64,000 nt of DNA from assembly GCA_030248215.1 (NCBI GenBank), contig JASANG010001208.1, positions 1 to 64,000 of the forward strand, read 5' to 3'. Each line of letters begins with the position of its first letter. Position 1 is the stretch's first letter. The notes under the pieces are model-generated. The model was not told where the DNA came from and did no database searches. It was given only the letters and a program-made list of their open reading frames with translations. Source of the DNA: Enoplolaimus lenunculus (lineage: Eukaryota > Nematoda > Enoplea > Enoplida > Thoracostomopsidae). A program made the translations under genes and the position numbers. Positions 47,339-56,689 of the stretch are shown piece after piece.

Positions 47339-48190
47339 TTAACTTCCATAATCGATCGGGTGTTCCTCCCCATCCTCTCCTACCTGTGACAGCACAAACC
47401 CAGCTCCTTCTTGACTCGCGTCCGTTTGCAACAAAAAAGGTGTTGTATGATCCGGATACGGCAGTACTGTGTCTGCTGTCAACCTGTTCTTCAGTTGTTC
47501 AAACGCCATTTGACAATCTAAATCCCATTGATTCGTGATTGATTTACCTTTCTGGTTCCCCTGCACTAATTGTGTCAGCGGACAAGCAATCACTCCGTAG
47601 TCCTTTACAAACTGCCTGTAATACCCAGTCAGGCCTAAAAACGAACTTAATTCCGTCCCTGTTTCCGGTACCCTACACTTCCGTACCTGGTTCACTTTTT
47701 CCTCATCCGGTCGCACCCCTCCGTTGGACACCACGTGTCCTAGGAAGCGTACCTCTTTCTGTGCAAACGTGCACTTTTTATCCTTTATCGTTAACCCGGC
47801 GTCCCGTAACTTTTCAAATACCTTTTCCAGGTCCAACATATGTTGATTAAAGGACCTCGAGAAAACTATTACATCATCGAGATAGCATAAGCATATCTCC
47901 ATGAGCAACCCTGAGAACACCATTTGCATCATCCGTTGAAACGTTGCCGTAGCATTTGTCAACCCGGACGGCATCACCCGAAACTCAAAAAGCCCTTCGT
48001 GTGCAGAACCACCGTTGTAAAATACTTTGCTCCCCTCAACGCGTCGATGGTTTCATCGATCCGTGGCAATGGGGAGCTATCCTTTTTTGTTACCTCATTT
48101 ACTTGCCGGTAATCCACACAGAACCGCATATTCCCGTCTTTCTTTTTAACAAGAACGACCGGAGACGCTCAAGGGCATTTAGACGGTTAG
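47339..48190 (-). pseudogene. Reverse transcriptase and start of RNase H of the 17-kb element
   Basis: Ty3/Gypsy RT motifs in order: DYRQVNE-type fingers (about 48120), MPSGLTNATATFQRMMQ, the catalytic YLDDVIVFS (about 47880), VRFLGHVVSNGGVRPD, and the SFLGLTGYYRQFVKDYG thumb. RNase H then begins with LLQTDASQEGAGFVLSQ. This is the region that would copy the RNA into DNA. It belongs to a broken copy. Confidence 0.85.
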
Positions 48191-49308
48191 ATTACCCCTT
48201 CCCGCAACATCTTTTTTACGCAATCCGTAATTATTTGTCGCCTCGAGTATGCTGCGCGTCTTGCCCGTTGTTGAATTGGTGTTCGCGTCAGCATCTCCAT
48301 CCTATGTGTTACTATTCCCGCCGAGCCCAGAGGGGTATCCTCTCGGCCAAATACATCCTGATTCTGCTGTAACAATGCCTTTAAAATCCTCAGCTGGTTC
48401 CCCTCATAATCCTTTTCCTCCAGCTCTACTTCCTCCGGTAATATGATTTGGTCATCCCTTGATGACTCCACTTGACCCAGTAACCAGTTAACAAACTCGT
48501 CAACCTCGCTCGAACCTTGTTCAACCTGGGAAGCTGTTACCCTTCCCACGTTGGGCAACACCTGTTCCAGCTGGGGTAACCGTTCCCCCTTGGTTACCTT
48601 AATACTAGCCAGCGCTTCTTCCTCCTTTAGCACGACTGACACCATTTCTGCTTGGTCAGTCCTGGCCACGACTTCACCGGATAACAACTGCATCGTACTA
48701 CCTTCTATATTTGATACTGGAAGGAAGATATGCCCCTCTGAATTTTTCACCAATGCCTTAGGAATCAACAACGAGTCCGATAATACTTGCGACTCAAGTT
48801 GAGGCTCCACCAGCAACTCTGTTTCCTTTTCCAACTCCTCCGGTACTCTACAACATACCATTACTGTCATCTCCGGAGGTATCTGCACCACAGCCGCTAC
48901 TCGACACACATTTACCACCGTAGGCGCTGCCGTGCCACCTTCGTACTCCATCGTCTGTGCCCAATCCTGAATTTTTACCGTTTTTGCTTCCCATGGCAAC
49001 CGGTCCTTACTTTTCGGATCCCGCTGCTCTAATGGTTCTATCTCTTTCGCTTGTACCTCCTTAATTACCTGCTCGATTGTATCTCTCTGTGCTGAAGGCG
49101 ATTCACCCCCCTTCGGCACAGCCCCTATGTCACACTCACCCTGTGACACTCTTTCTATTCCAGCTGTTTCATATCCTTGGACCGCTATTTGTTGAGCCGT
49201 CCCATGTATCGGTACTGTTTCTACTCCTTTTCCGATTTCTCCTTCAGTTTGCTCCGAGTGTTCTCCTCTCCGAGCGTAAAAATTATTTGCCCGCTCCTCT
49301 GGTCTCAC
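48187..49308 (-). pseudogene. Protease-RT linker region of the 17-kb element
   Basis: About 370 residues rich in E, Q, V and P, without catalytic motifs until the end. VCRVAAVVQIPPEMTVMVCC and ILPVSN-like strands resemble the dUTPase-like or linker folds that often precede Gypsy RT, but I cannot assign a named domain. The end, NQDVFGREDTPLGSAGIVTHRMEM followed by RRAAYSRRQIITDCVKKMLREGVI, is the standard N-terminal lead-in to a Gypsy RT. Confidence 0.6.
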
Positions 49309-49317
49309 ATTTTCAAT

Positions 49318-50205
49318 CTATTCGTGAGCCATGCTCCCATTCTGTACCACCTGGCGTGCCCGCCATGATCGTACTATTCTCCGGTTTACCATGACCAGTG
49401 ACCGATTATAGTCTAAGGTAATCCCGAAATCATTCAACATATCGTCCCCAAATATTAGCGCCGTCTGCATCTCTGGTGCGATGTGAATATGAGCCATCTT
49501 TGTCGTGCCTCCCATTGTCACCAGGTATTTCAGACATCCTATTGTCTGCTGCGCTATCTGGTTGTTATATGTCCTGCATGAAATCTTTATCGATTCATCC
49601 AGGGGCAAATCCGAAAAATATTTCTTATACGCCGATATGTGCATAAGCGACACATCCGCGCCCGAATCTAACATGCCGGTAATCTGGTAACTCTTTATAC
49701 TCATTTCAATATATAGCCCTGTTGCTTTTGTAGCAACAGCGCCATCCACAAAATTTACACCAGGATTTCTCACCTCTGCTATTGATGGTGATGGATCCTC
49801 GTGCATCTTCCTTATCCGTATATTCGGTGCCCCATCATCCTGAGCTGTGGCCGTCGGTGATGCAATGCATGGCCCCAGCACCTCCTTCGATCTCTGCATT
49901 ATGATCGGGCCTTTCACCTGATTACTACTTGCCGAAGTTATTGGAGGCAAGGGTGCATTCAATCCCGGAACCGGCAACCGATTTGCTCTCCAGCAGTTAT
50001 CCGTTGTAGGGCCCGCCAGGTTGCAATGCATGCACCACATTTGCCCCCTGCCTAGGCCCGCTTGTCCTTGTCCTGTTCCTTGATTTCCCATATTGTTCAT
50101 TTCTCCTGCTTGTCCAGCATTATTTGCACGATTCGCTTTCGTTGGACATTCCCGTGCTATATGGCCTTGTCCTTCACAAAAGAAACACGACCCCTTTTCT
50201 CGCAA
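49318..50205 (-). pseudogene. Nucleocapsid zinc knuckles and aspartic protease of the 17-kb element
   Basis: About 295 residues. It starts with a CCHC zinc knuckle (CFFCEGQGHIARECP) and a second Cys-rich motif (WCMHCNLAGPTTDNC), both typical RNA-binding nucleocapsid modules. The retropepsin domain begins near residue 165, with GMLDSGADVSLMH as the active site and, about 70 residues later, ALIFGDDMLNDFGITLDY. Its usual job is polyprotein cleavage. It follows gag directly, so expression as Gag-Pol by read-through or a recoding event, as the family is known to use, is likely. Confidence 0.85.
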
Positions 50206-50235
50206 CTTCCTTACCCTCTCTGAGTCCTGCGGCTG

Positions 50236-51438
50236 TTAATCTGACACGGGCTTTTGCCCCTGCCCACCCGCTTGCTCGCCGCTCTGTTCCTGGTTACTCA
50301 TACGTGGTCGAGCCCCCATTTGTCTCCGGTTATTACCCGAGCTCGACGTCTGTTTCTGCTGACTATTTCCCGTACTACTCTGCTGCTCAGCCTGTTTACC
50401 ATCCGCTTTATCCTTTTTCTCCTTTTCTCTCCAATTCAATGTCCCGTCCGCTTCCAATTGCCTTTGCAACTCGAGGGCGCGACGTCTCAGATCCTCAAAC
50501 GATTCCACGATCCCGAGTTGTAATCTTTGTTTCAAGTCCGGAAAAGCATTGTTCACGATTGCCTGACATAACAAGTCCCGACTCTCCTCGGTGTTCGCGA
50601 ACTGCTTCTCTAGATATCTTACCCAATAGGACTGTAACTCGTCAGCGTATTCGCTCACGTCACCCTTTTGACGAATCCTTTGGAATGCCGCCATCCTGTT
50701 CGACAAGTCCGTGGATTCCCCAAATCTCTCTTGGAATTCGTGAACCAATTGCCCGAACTCCTCTGAGCCGTATGGTCCATACCGCTCCTCCAGTATATCC
50801 AGGTATTGATCAGCTAGCCCTTTTACATGGGTTCGAAAATGATTCAATTTCGACTCCATGTCCGAAATTTTCGCCGTTTGCATGACCCGTTCTAACTTCC
50901 GGTACCATACCCCGAAGTCCGTTCTCCCTTCAAAATTCTGCAGCGGCAGCTTTTGCGGCATTTTTACCACAATTTGTGGTGTATTTTGCCCCATGAACCC
51001 TAAACCCTGTGCTGCCCCTCCCACTGGATTACCCATTGTCTGCACCACTGGTGTTCTGGCATATCCCGTCACGCTTGGTGTCGGCATGACCGGCTCTTGC
51101 CAACTCGCATTTGCTTGCGCGGCCACTCCGAGTTGGGTCTGATATGCCCGGTACATATTTCCTGTCACCTGTTGACCCAACACCGGTTGACTCAATTGAC
51201 GTTGGCCCATATGAGTCAGATAGGGTAACGATCCTACCCTTGCCGCTCCTTGATTCGCTTGCTGCTGGTCCACCGGACATGGATGGCTTTGCATTGCAAT
51301 CTTTTGTGTCCGGTCGACCCCCTGATACTCTTCCATCACCGGTTGAAAACCCGTCTCGCCTCTGTTAGACATCCGGCTAGCCCTGCCCGATCTATGACTT
51401 TGTCTAGATTCCGGCCGCTGGCTCATTTCCCCTTCCAT
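50236..51438 (-). pseudogene. gag (capsid) of the 17-kb element
   Basis: About 400 residues. The N-terminal half is Gln/Arg/Ser-rich and disordered. The capsid-like helical domain begins near KLPLQNFEGRTDFGVWYRKLERVM and runs through RYGPYGSEEFGQLVHEFQERF, AFQRIRQKGDVSEYADEL and VNNAFPDLKQRLQLGIVESF, the usual Gypsy capsid layout (retrotransposon gag domain). The C-terminal tail is Q/G/R-rich and leads into the zinc-knuckle region. It would form the particle in which reverse transcription takes place. Confidence 0.8.
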
Positions 51439-51444
51439 TTTATT

Positions 51445-52171
51445 CTACCATTTCTTAAAATTTTCACCCCGTTTCGACTTTATTCCTTTTTCGAAAATTC
51501 GGGTCAACTCTCTTATTTCATCGTCCTCATCCTCTGATTCCTGGATAGAGGTAGCTCTCGAGCGTGGGTGTGGCACCCCCGGACTCTGACCTCTATCCCC
51601 TTCCATTGCTGTATCCTTTCCCAACACAACTTCTCCCGTCTGGGTGGACCCCTGTGAATTCATCAACCCATGTGCCATAGACATGCGTTGCTCCAGCGAC
51701 CAATTTGCCAAAGGTCCATCCATTTCTAATTGCGGATGGGGTCGGATCATGTTCACCATGCGCGACAACCCGGCCCCGCACCGTGCATCCGACCATCCCA
51801 TCCCATAACCAGTCATATCTCCCTCCATCCCGCCCGAGTCTGGTAGCACATACCTTGGCTCCGGCGATAGATTTCTGCAGTGACCCGTTCTTGCGCATTC
51901 CCATAGCACTCTGCCGTCATTCTCGGATAGGACATGGCGGAGCTCACTATTCCCCCATGCCCCATGTTTCCTTCTGCCATCCCCGAGAGCATATTGTTTC
52001 CATATCCGCTCTCCGGCAACTCAACTCCAACCGATCTAGTTGCAAATTCCCGAGTTTCTCCGAAAACGTACCAGTGTTATTCTCTAAAAACTCCTCAATT
52101 TTCGCCTCAATTTCGTTAAAATATTTGCCACACCAGTGTTGTAATTCGCTATCTACAACACGTGGTTCCAA
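51445..52171 (-). pseudogene. Upstream coding region ahead of gag in the 17-kb element
   Basis: Coding-looking sequence on the same strand as gag and directly upstream: a helical start (VVDSELQHWCGKYFNEIEAK), a Met/Gly-rich middle, and an acidic C-terminal part (ATSIQESEDEDDEIRELTRI) followed by basic residues. It may be the N-terminal (matrix-like) part of gag or a separate small protein. No family is recognised. Confidence 0.5.
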
Positions 52172-53092
52172 AAATCCGATGTTTTTGGCCCAAAACTTTT
52201 CTCCTGGTCCGTTTTTGCTCGCAAAAAGATGTGACCGGTGTTCACGGATGCTATAGGTCCACTATATATCGCTGCCACCCGGCTCTAAAAATTTTTGGCA
52301 AAAATTTTTCTATCAAATCCGTCCCTTTTTGTCAAGCCTTGATTTGCACAAAATTTTGCTAAGTTTTCCGATTTCTTGCGGCCTAGCACCAAGTATCCGA
52401 AAGTTTAGCGGCTCTTTCAATCCCTTGACACTCTACGACCGTTTTTGCTAGACGCTATTCAGCGTCAAGCTCCAAAAATCCGTGTTGCCTTCCAAAAATT
52501 CCTGTTGCCGATTGTTTCCAGTTCGCTACCCGCCAAGAGTGGCCGGTTGAGTATCCTGAATCGGTCTAAGTTTTGCTTACCCGGAAAGTTTTGATTGCCA
52601 GTTACTCAATGGAGTCCCAGACACCTGATACAATCCTTTTTAGGCCGAGTCAACACTTTCCGCCTGTTATTTTCCCCGATTTCTCGTCAAAATTCCGTAC
52701 CACAACCGATTTCAACAATGTTCGCCCTGTACTCTTAATACAGCGCGCCTCCGGTTTTCAAATTTTGACAGAGATACTTACGAATGTTAGCGTTCCTAAG
52801 TTTATCACTTTCGCCAGTTTCTGTTCTTTTTTCCGCCGGTTTTCAGGCCTTAAACCTAGTCAGTTATCAGTCAACTACACCTAAAGGTAGCTAACTGAGT
52901 TACCCTGACTACGCCGTTAATCCGTCAAAAATCCGCTTTTCTCCCCGGTTGTCCTTTATTCTCACAATCGTTTAACGATTCTGAGTCCTTTATAATCTCC
53001 TGATCCCTTTTCAACCCCTTTTTCTCCAATATTCTCCGTTTTTCCAAAAATTTTCCTTTTTCCCGACCACACTTACCAAACCAGCATTGAAA
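52172..53092 (-). other. Untranslated leader of the 17-kb element
   Basis: About 0.9 kb between the upstream coding region and the primer-binding site, with no supported gene. On the minus strand this leader would carry packaging and dimerisation signals. The plus-strand open frame at 52573-52884 is a shadow. Confidence 0.5.
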
Positions 53093-53107
53093 CCATCGTG
53101 ATCACCA
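53087..53107 (-). promoter_or_regulatory. Probable tRNA primer-binding site
   Basis: Read on the minus strand, directly after the LTR end ...ATTCACA comes TGGTGATCACGATGGTTTCA. TGG at this place is the hallmark of a site pairing with a tRNA 3' CCA. The GATGGTTTC part also occurs in the complement of the initiator-Met tRNA T arm, while the acceptor-stem part differs, so the primer tRNA is uncertain. Confidence 0.5.
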
Positions 53108-53707
53108 TGTGAATAGTTCGTGATTTCGGCTATGGATTGAAATTACCAACTCCGCGTTTCAGGTCCGTTTCCAATGACGCTTATATCGCTCTGATTCAAT
53201 AAATGCAGTCATTTTCCCTTTTGTTCCCCCCAACACCGTATTAAAGCTATATTTCAGTAAAGCACAAGTACCGAGTACACAAGTAAACGCGTAAAATGCT
53301 TATGCTGCCGACCTTATATTCTCCGAATGTAGCCTTAATCCTGTTGTTCAACTAAGTCACTAGCTCACACCGTAACAACAAATGCAAACTCAACGTGACA
53401 ACCTAAGTTCTCCGTAAATCCCCAAATAACCGCAAAATCCCAAGTAAATCCCAAGTATCTACAGCCGAAACTAGCCCCGCTAGAATCGACTTATCCCAAG
53501 TAAACTCCAAATAACCCCAAGTATTTCCTTACAACATTCCCCAAGTAATCTGCCCGAAGGCTCCGCGCTATGCGCTTAATATGCTGAACTCCTGCCGGTT
53601 TCTCACCGTAGACTCACATTAGAGCTACCGCGACACAATCCAATTAAAGCCTGCTTCGCCTAAGTCACCCGATTCGCCTATGCAATTCAACTCCAACAAG
53701 AATAACA
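53108..53707 (-). repeat. 5' LTR of the 17-kb Gypsy element
   Basis: 600 bp, the partner of 36693-37336. An AATAAATGCAG segment (53199) and a TTAAAGCTATATTTCAG segment are shared by both copies. On the minus strand transcription would run leftward from here into the leader and upstream coding region. Confidence 0.85.
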
Positions 53708-55350
53708 ATAAAGTTTTTACATGGGCCCAAACGCAATATACTTTTTTAATATATAGCATAAAAAGCACAAAGGAAACACGATGCCGCAATTTTTTTCGCA
53801 TTCCCATTCCATTTTTCTCTTTTTGCACCACACATATGTCCCCTATCAACCAACAAACGCCCGTTGTATACGTTCTGCAGAAATGCGCAACATATAAACT
53901 ATAGACAGCCGCTGTATGCAAACTTCAGATGGCAACCGTCTATGCTAACTCGGCTTGCTAACTGATGTTGTAGTTAGTTGTTATTGTAAAAATAATACGG
54001 CAACCGTCTATATACTAAAAATTTCTGATGGGCAAGTGTCCACGGTGTTTACATTAGTTGTAGCAATTGCTAGCTTCGTTTATTTTTAAAACACTACAGA
54101 CAGTTACTGTTTTAAAAATTAAAACGAAATAAAATATAAAAAATTATTTTTATGGGTCACCCAACTTATAATGCGCGCGCTAATGTAAAAATTTGTAAAA
54201 CCACCCGGTAGGGATCTGTGTACAAATATAAGCTGCAACTAGCGTGTAGGTACAATTTTATTTGGTTCATAGACACTATTATTTGTCCCGACACTGCCCG
54301 AAGGGAGTCGGGACAAAAGGTAAAAAATTAAGAAAATAAATAAGTATATATGTGTTTGCGTTGTTTTTTATTTCTGCGATGCTATATGAACACTGTGCGT
54401 TATATCTTCACGTCCTCGTTATGGACTAACGGACTTCATAGTGGTCTCGTAGAGTGTGTTAAAACGATTCGGGCCTTACTCAGACCCAGGCATTTTTTTG
54501 CATTAGCGCGTGCAGTATAACGTGGATGTTCCATTAAAAAGTAAAAAGCAATGCCAGTTACTATACAAAATTTTCCACAGTAAGTGTCGTCTCTATCTTT
54601 AGTGGCAGATAGTTAAGGGCAGTCGTCTACGGCCGATGTGAAATTCCACGCGTTGTGCCCAAAATATTGTGGACGACGGATAACGCGTGAGTGACATCAA
54701 TATGTGGGTATATAACCTGGTGAATCTTAGATTGTCTCAGTTTGCAGTTTAAAATTGTTGAAAAGCTTGCAATAAGGTTTCACGATACCTGCTTGCTTTT
54801 CCCAGCGTGTGATGTCGGTGAATACACGACAGCACCGCGCTGGCGATTTAGTGTAAGTACAGTTGTTGGAGCATTACCCAACACTGGTTCTGAAGCAAAC
54901 GAAGTTTGTAGACGGTGGCCATTCCGTCTATCTCGGCTTCCTAACTCTTGTGTTATATTTTTTAAAGTGTAAATCTAACGCACAACCGGAAACTGCCTTA
55001 GACCACTAGGCTATTTGTTACATACACTTTCCTCCGAACATGAATACTGTGTCAATACGTTTTATTTTGTTTACCAATGCGTGAGCTTAGTTTGAATAAA
55101 ATAGTAAGCTTGGAAAAAAGTTTTTATGCGGTACAATGTTTGACTTACATGTCAATCTGTTAAAAACATGGCAATTTGTATTAAAATAATGGAATAACTA
55201 CTTTGCTAGTTCCCTGGATTTACAAAATTTTAGTGAAGTCAGGTTTGCTATTGCACCACACAAGTTCAAAGTTGAAATATTAGTCGCATTCGGAGCAGGT
55301 TGATACTGAATCTACGATTTGGACGACTCCGGATCCGAAGCCAGACTAAT
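53708..55350. other. Spacer right of the 17-kb element
   Basis: AT-rich, without a supported gene. Contains repeated GGCAACCGTCTAT words (53932, 54000), a perfect hairpin (54283-54316) and a stray copy of the MITE end TAACGCGTGAGTGACAT (54681-54697). Open frames at 53625-53921 and 54742-54972 show no domain. Confidence 0.45.
54283..54316. other. Short GC-rich hairpin
   Basis: TTGTCCCGAC (54283-54292) is exactly complementary to GTCGGGACAA (54307-54316), giving a 10-bp stem with a 14-nt loop, in otherwise AT-rich DNA. It could be a transposon end, a transcription signal or a chance structure. Confidence 0.5.
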
Positions 55351-55652
55351 TGTGATAAGTTGGGTAGGATAGAGTACGACGGTTTTTAATTCTGAGTGCT
55401 CAGCAGCTGAAAATGAGGGGCACTCCCAGGAGGATTCGAACTAGGTCGACAGATTAACCACGCTGCCGCACAGTCAACTGCTGAGTTTTTCTGTGTTTAT
55501 GCCTTACAATAACCTCAATATGCGCATGTATCTAGGTTGTTCCATGTTTTTGCCGCTTTTGCGTATGAAGGCACTGCATATGCATTAACGTTTTACCGAT
55601 GTGCAGCATTAGGATGAGGTCTTCGTTTTGTCTCCATGCATCCGCATGTCAC
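55351..55652. repeat. tRNA-like repeat unit 1 (SINE-like)
   Basis: About 300 bp and homologous to 55752-56516. Shared words in order: TGTGATA-GTTGGGTAGG, GTACGACGGTTTTTA, CCCAGGAGG-TTCGAACT, CTGCTGAGTTTTTCTGT, TATCTAGGTT, TTTTACCGATGTGCAGCATTA and CATGCATCCGCAT. The tRNA-like part is shortened here, with the anticodon arm mostly missing. Confidence 0.6.
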
Positions 55653-55801
55653 TTCCCCCAGTTTTTCTACAAGGTAGCCCTTTTACCGCCAACGTTTGTG
55701 TTTTTGGTTCCACCGCGGCAGTTTGCCATTGCGGTACAGTCGTGGTCACCATGTGATAGGTTGGGTAGGCAAGGGTACGACGGTTTTTATTTTGAAATTG
55801 A

Positions 55802-55876
55802 GGGACGATCCCAGGAGGTTTCGAACTCGGTCGGCAGATTATCAGTCCAGCGCGCTATCCACTGAGCCACGCCGCC
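55802..55876 (-). tRNA. tRNA-like pseudogene, Ile(GAT)-like
   Basis: On the minus strand the sequence has an A-box-like TGGCTCAGTGG, D-arm GGATAGCGCG, an anticodon loop CTGATAA (anticodon GAT) after CTGGA, and a B-box-like GAGTTCGAAACC. The acceptor ends (GGCGGCG against GGATCGTCCC) pair poorly and the anticodon stem is imperfect, so a working tRNA is unlikely. It is the core of the repeated unit and may be a SINE head. Both internal polymerase III boxes are recognisable. Confidence 0.45.
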
Positions 55877-55987
55877 TCACAATCATCTGCTGAGTTTTTC
55901 TGTTTTTACGCTTTACAAGAACCTCAAAATACACAAATGTGTATCTAGGTTCTTCCATGTTTTTACCGCTTTTGCATATGAAGGCAC

Positions 55988-56430
55988 CAGGGTGCGACCG
56001 GATATTCGGTTCCGGTGTAATATCCGTCAAAAACTGATATCCGTATCTGGTTCCGGTATCCGGTATAAACCTACCGGATATTTACGACTGTGGTGCCGAA
56101 TATCAGAAAACTGCTTTTTTCAAATGATCGTCAATAATACCTTGCTGCGATTACATTTCTGTTCCAGCCAAGAAGTTCAAGTTTTGATACGTTTTCAGCT
56201 ACTTTTAACTTAATGTGCAAGTGAGCGGCAATTAAACGCATTTTTGCACTTAATAATTTCAGTTTATCCGCAGCAATTATCAACTTTATGACAGACGAAA
56301 AACTTGAGCACGCTAAAAATACAGCGAAAAAATAAATTATTTTAACATATGTAATATCCGGTTCCTGTTCCGGTAAGAAATTTAATGTCCGGTCCCGGTA
56401 TCCGGTAAATCATTATCCGGTCGCACCCTG
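55988..56430. mobile_element. hAT-like MITE (family A), copy 1
   Basis: 443 bp with inverted ends CAGGGTGCGACCGGATA and TATCCGGTCGCACCCTG, flanked by GAAGGCAC and GAAGCCAC, an 8-bp target duplication with one change, the size produced by hAT transposases. The interior is rich in TATCCGGTTCCGG words near both ends and holds no transposase. It is inserted in tRNA-like unit 2. Confidence 0.8.
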
Positions 56431-56529
56431 GAAGCCACTACATATGCATCAACGTTTTACCGATGTGCAGCATTAGCATGAGGTTTTCATTTTGCCTCCA
56501 TGCATCCGCATATCACACTAATTTTAAAG

Positions 56530-56682
56530 CACAAATTGTTGTCGAATCCGAGTCCGAGCCCTTGTTGCCACCCTAATTTGGATAGGATTAAAAGTAAAAT
56601 TTCATAATTCCGATTCCGGCTGATTGCAAAATCGGAATCAGAACTCGTTTTGAATCGGAACAGGAATTTCGGTTGCACCCTG
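56530..56682. mobile_element. Remnants of two hAT-like MITE ends
   Basis: TCGAATCCGAGTCCGAGCCC and TTGTTGCCACCCTAA (56535-56569) form the reverse complement of an end like that of 61747-62092. The segment 56600-56682 (ATTCCGATTCCGGCTGATTG...CGGTTGCACCCTG) matches 63285-63359. Neither has a partner end nearby, so both are partial. Confidence 0.5.
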
Positions 56683-56689
56683 TTTCAGA

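Larger units (their letters stand above)
36693..53707 (-). mobile_element. 17-kb Ty3/Gypsy LTR element with PHD finger and exonuclease-like segment
   Basis: Bounded by direct repeats 36693-37336 and 53108-53707 (TGTGAATAG...GAATAACA), which differ by one 44-bp indel and, by eye, about 2-3 percent substitutions, so the insertion is fairly recent. Transcription is leftward. Order from the 5' LTR: primer-binding site, leader, upstream ORF, gag, zinc knuckles and protease, RT, RNase H-integrase, PHD finger, exonuclease-like segment, low-complexity and coiled-coil regions, two further proteins, 3' LTR. It looks nearly complete but is broken, with fewer than about ten breaks, and carries a 1.08-kb TIR insertion (40858-41934). 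No target duplication is evident at its outer ends. The extra 7 kb beyond integrase makes it unusually large. Confidence 0.85.
55752..56516. repeat. tRNA-like repeat unit 2, split by a hAT MITE
   Basis: The same unit as 55351-55652, interrupted by the MITE at 55988-56430. Removing the MITE and its 8-bp duplication leaves about 314 bp. A short third piece lies at 57429-57493 (CGATGTTCAGCATCAGCATGAG...CATGCATTCGTATG). The direct repeat of whole units 0.4 kb apart suggests either two SINE insertions or a local duplication. Confidence 0.6.

Noticed and set aside
38289-52256. Many plus-strand open frames across the 17-kb element (for example 38289-38768, 38795-39307, 50124-50885, 51705-52256)
   Set aside because: Shadows of the minus-strand gag-pol and accessory regions; low-complexity Pro/Ser/Leu translations with no domains.
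55802-55876. Functional tRNA-Ile gene
   Set aside because: Acceptor stem does not pair and the anticodon stem is imperfect; the segment is part of a repeated unit.
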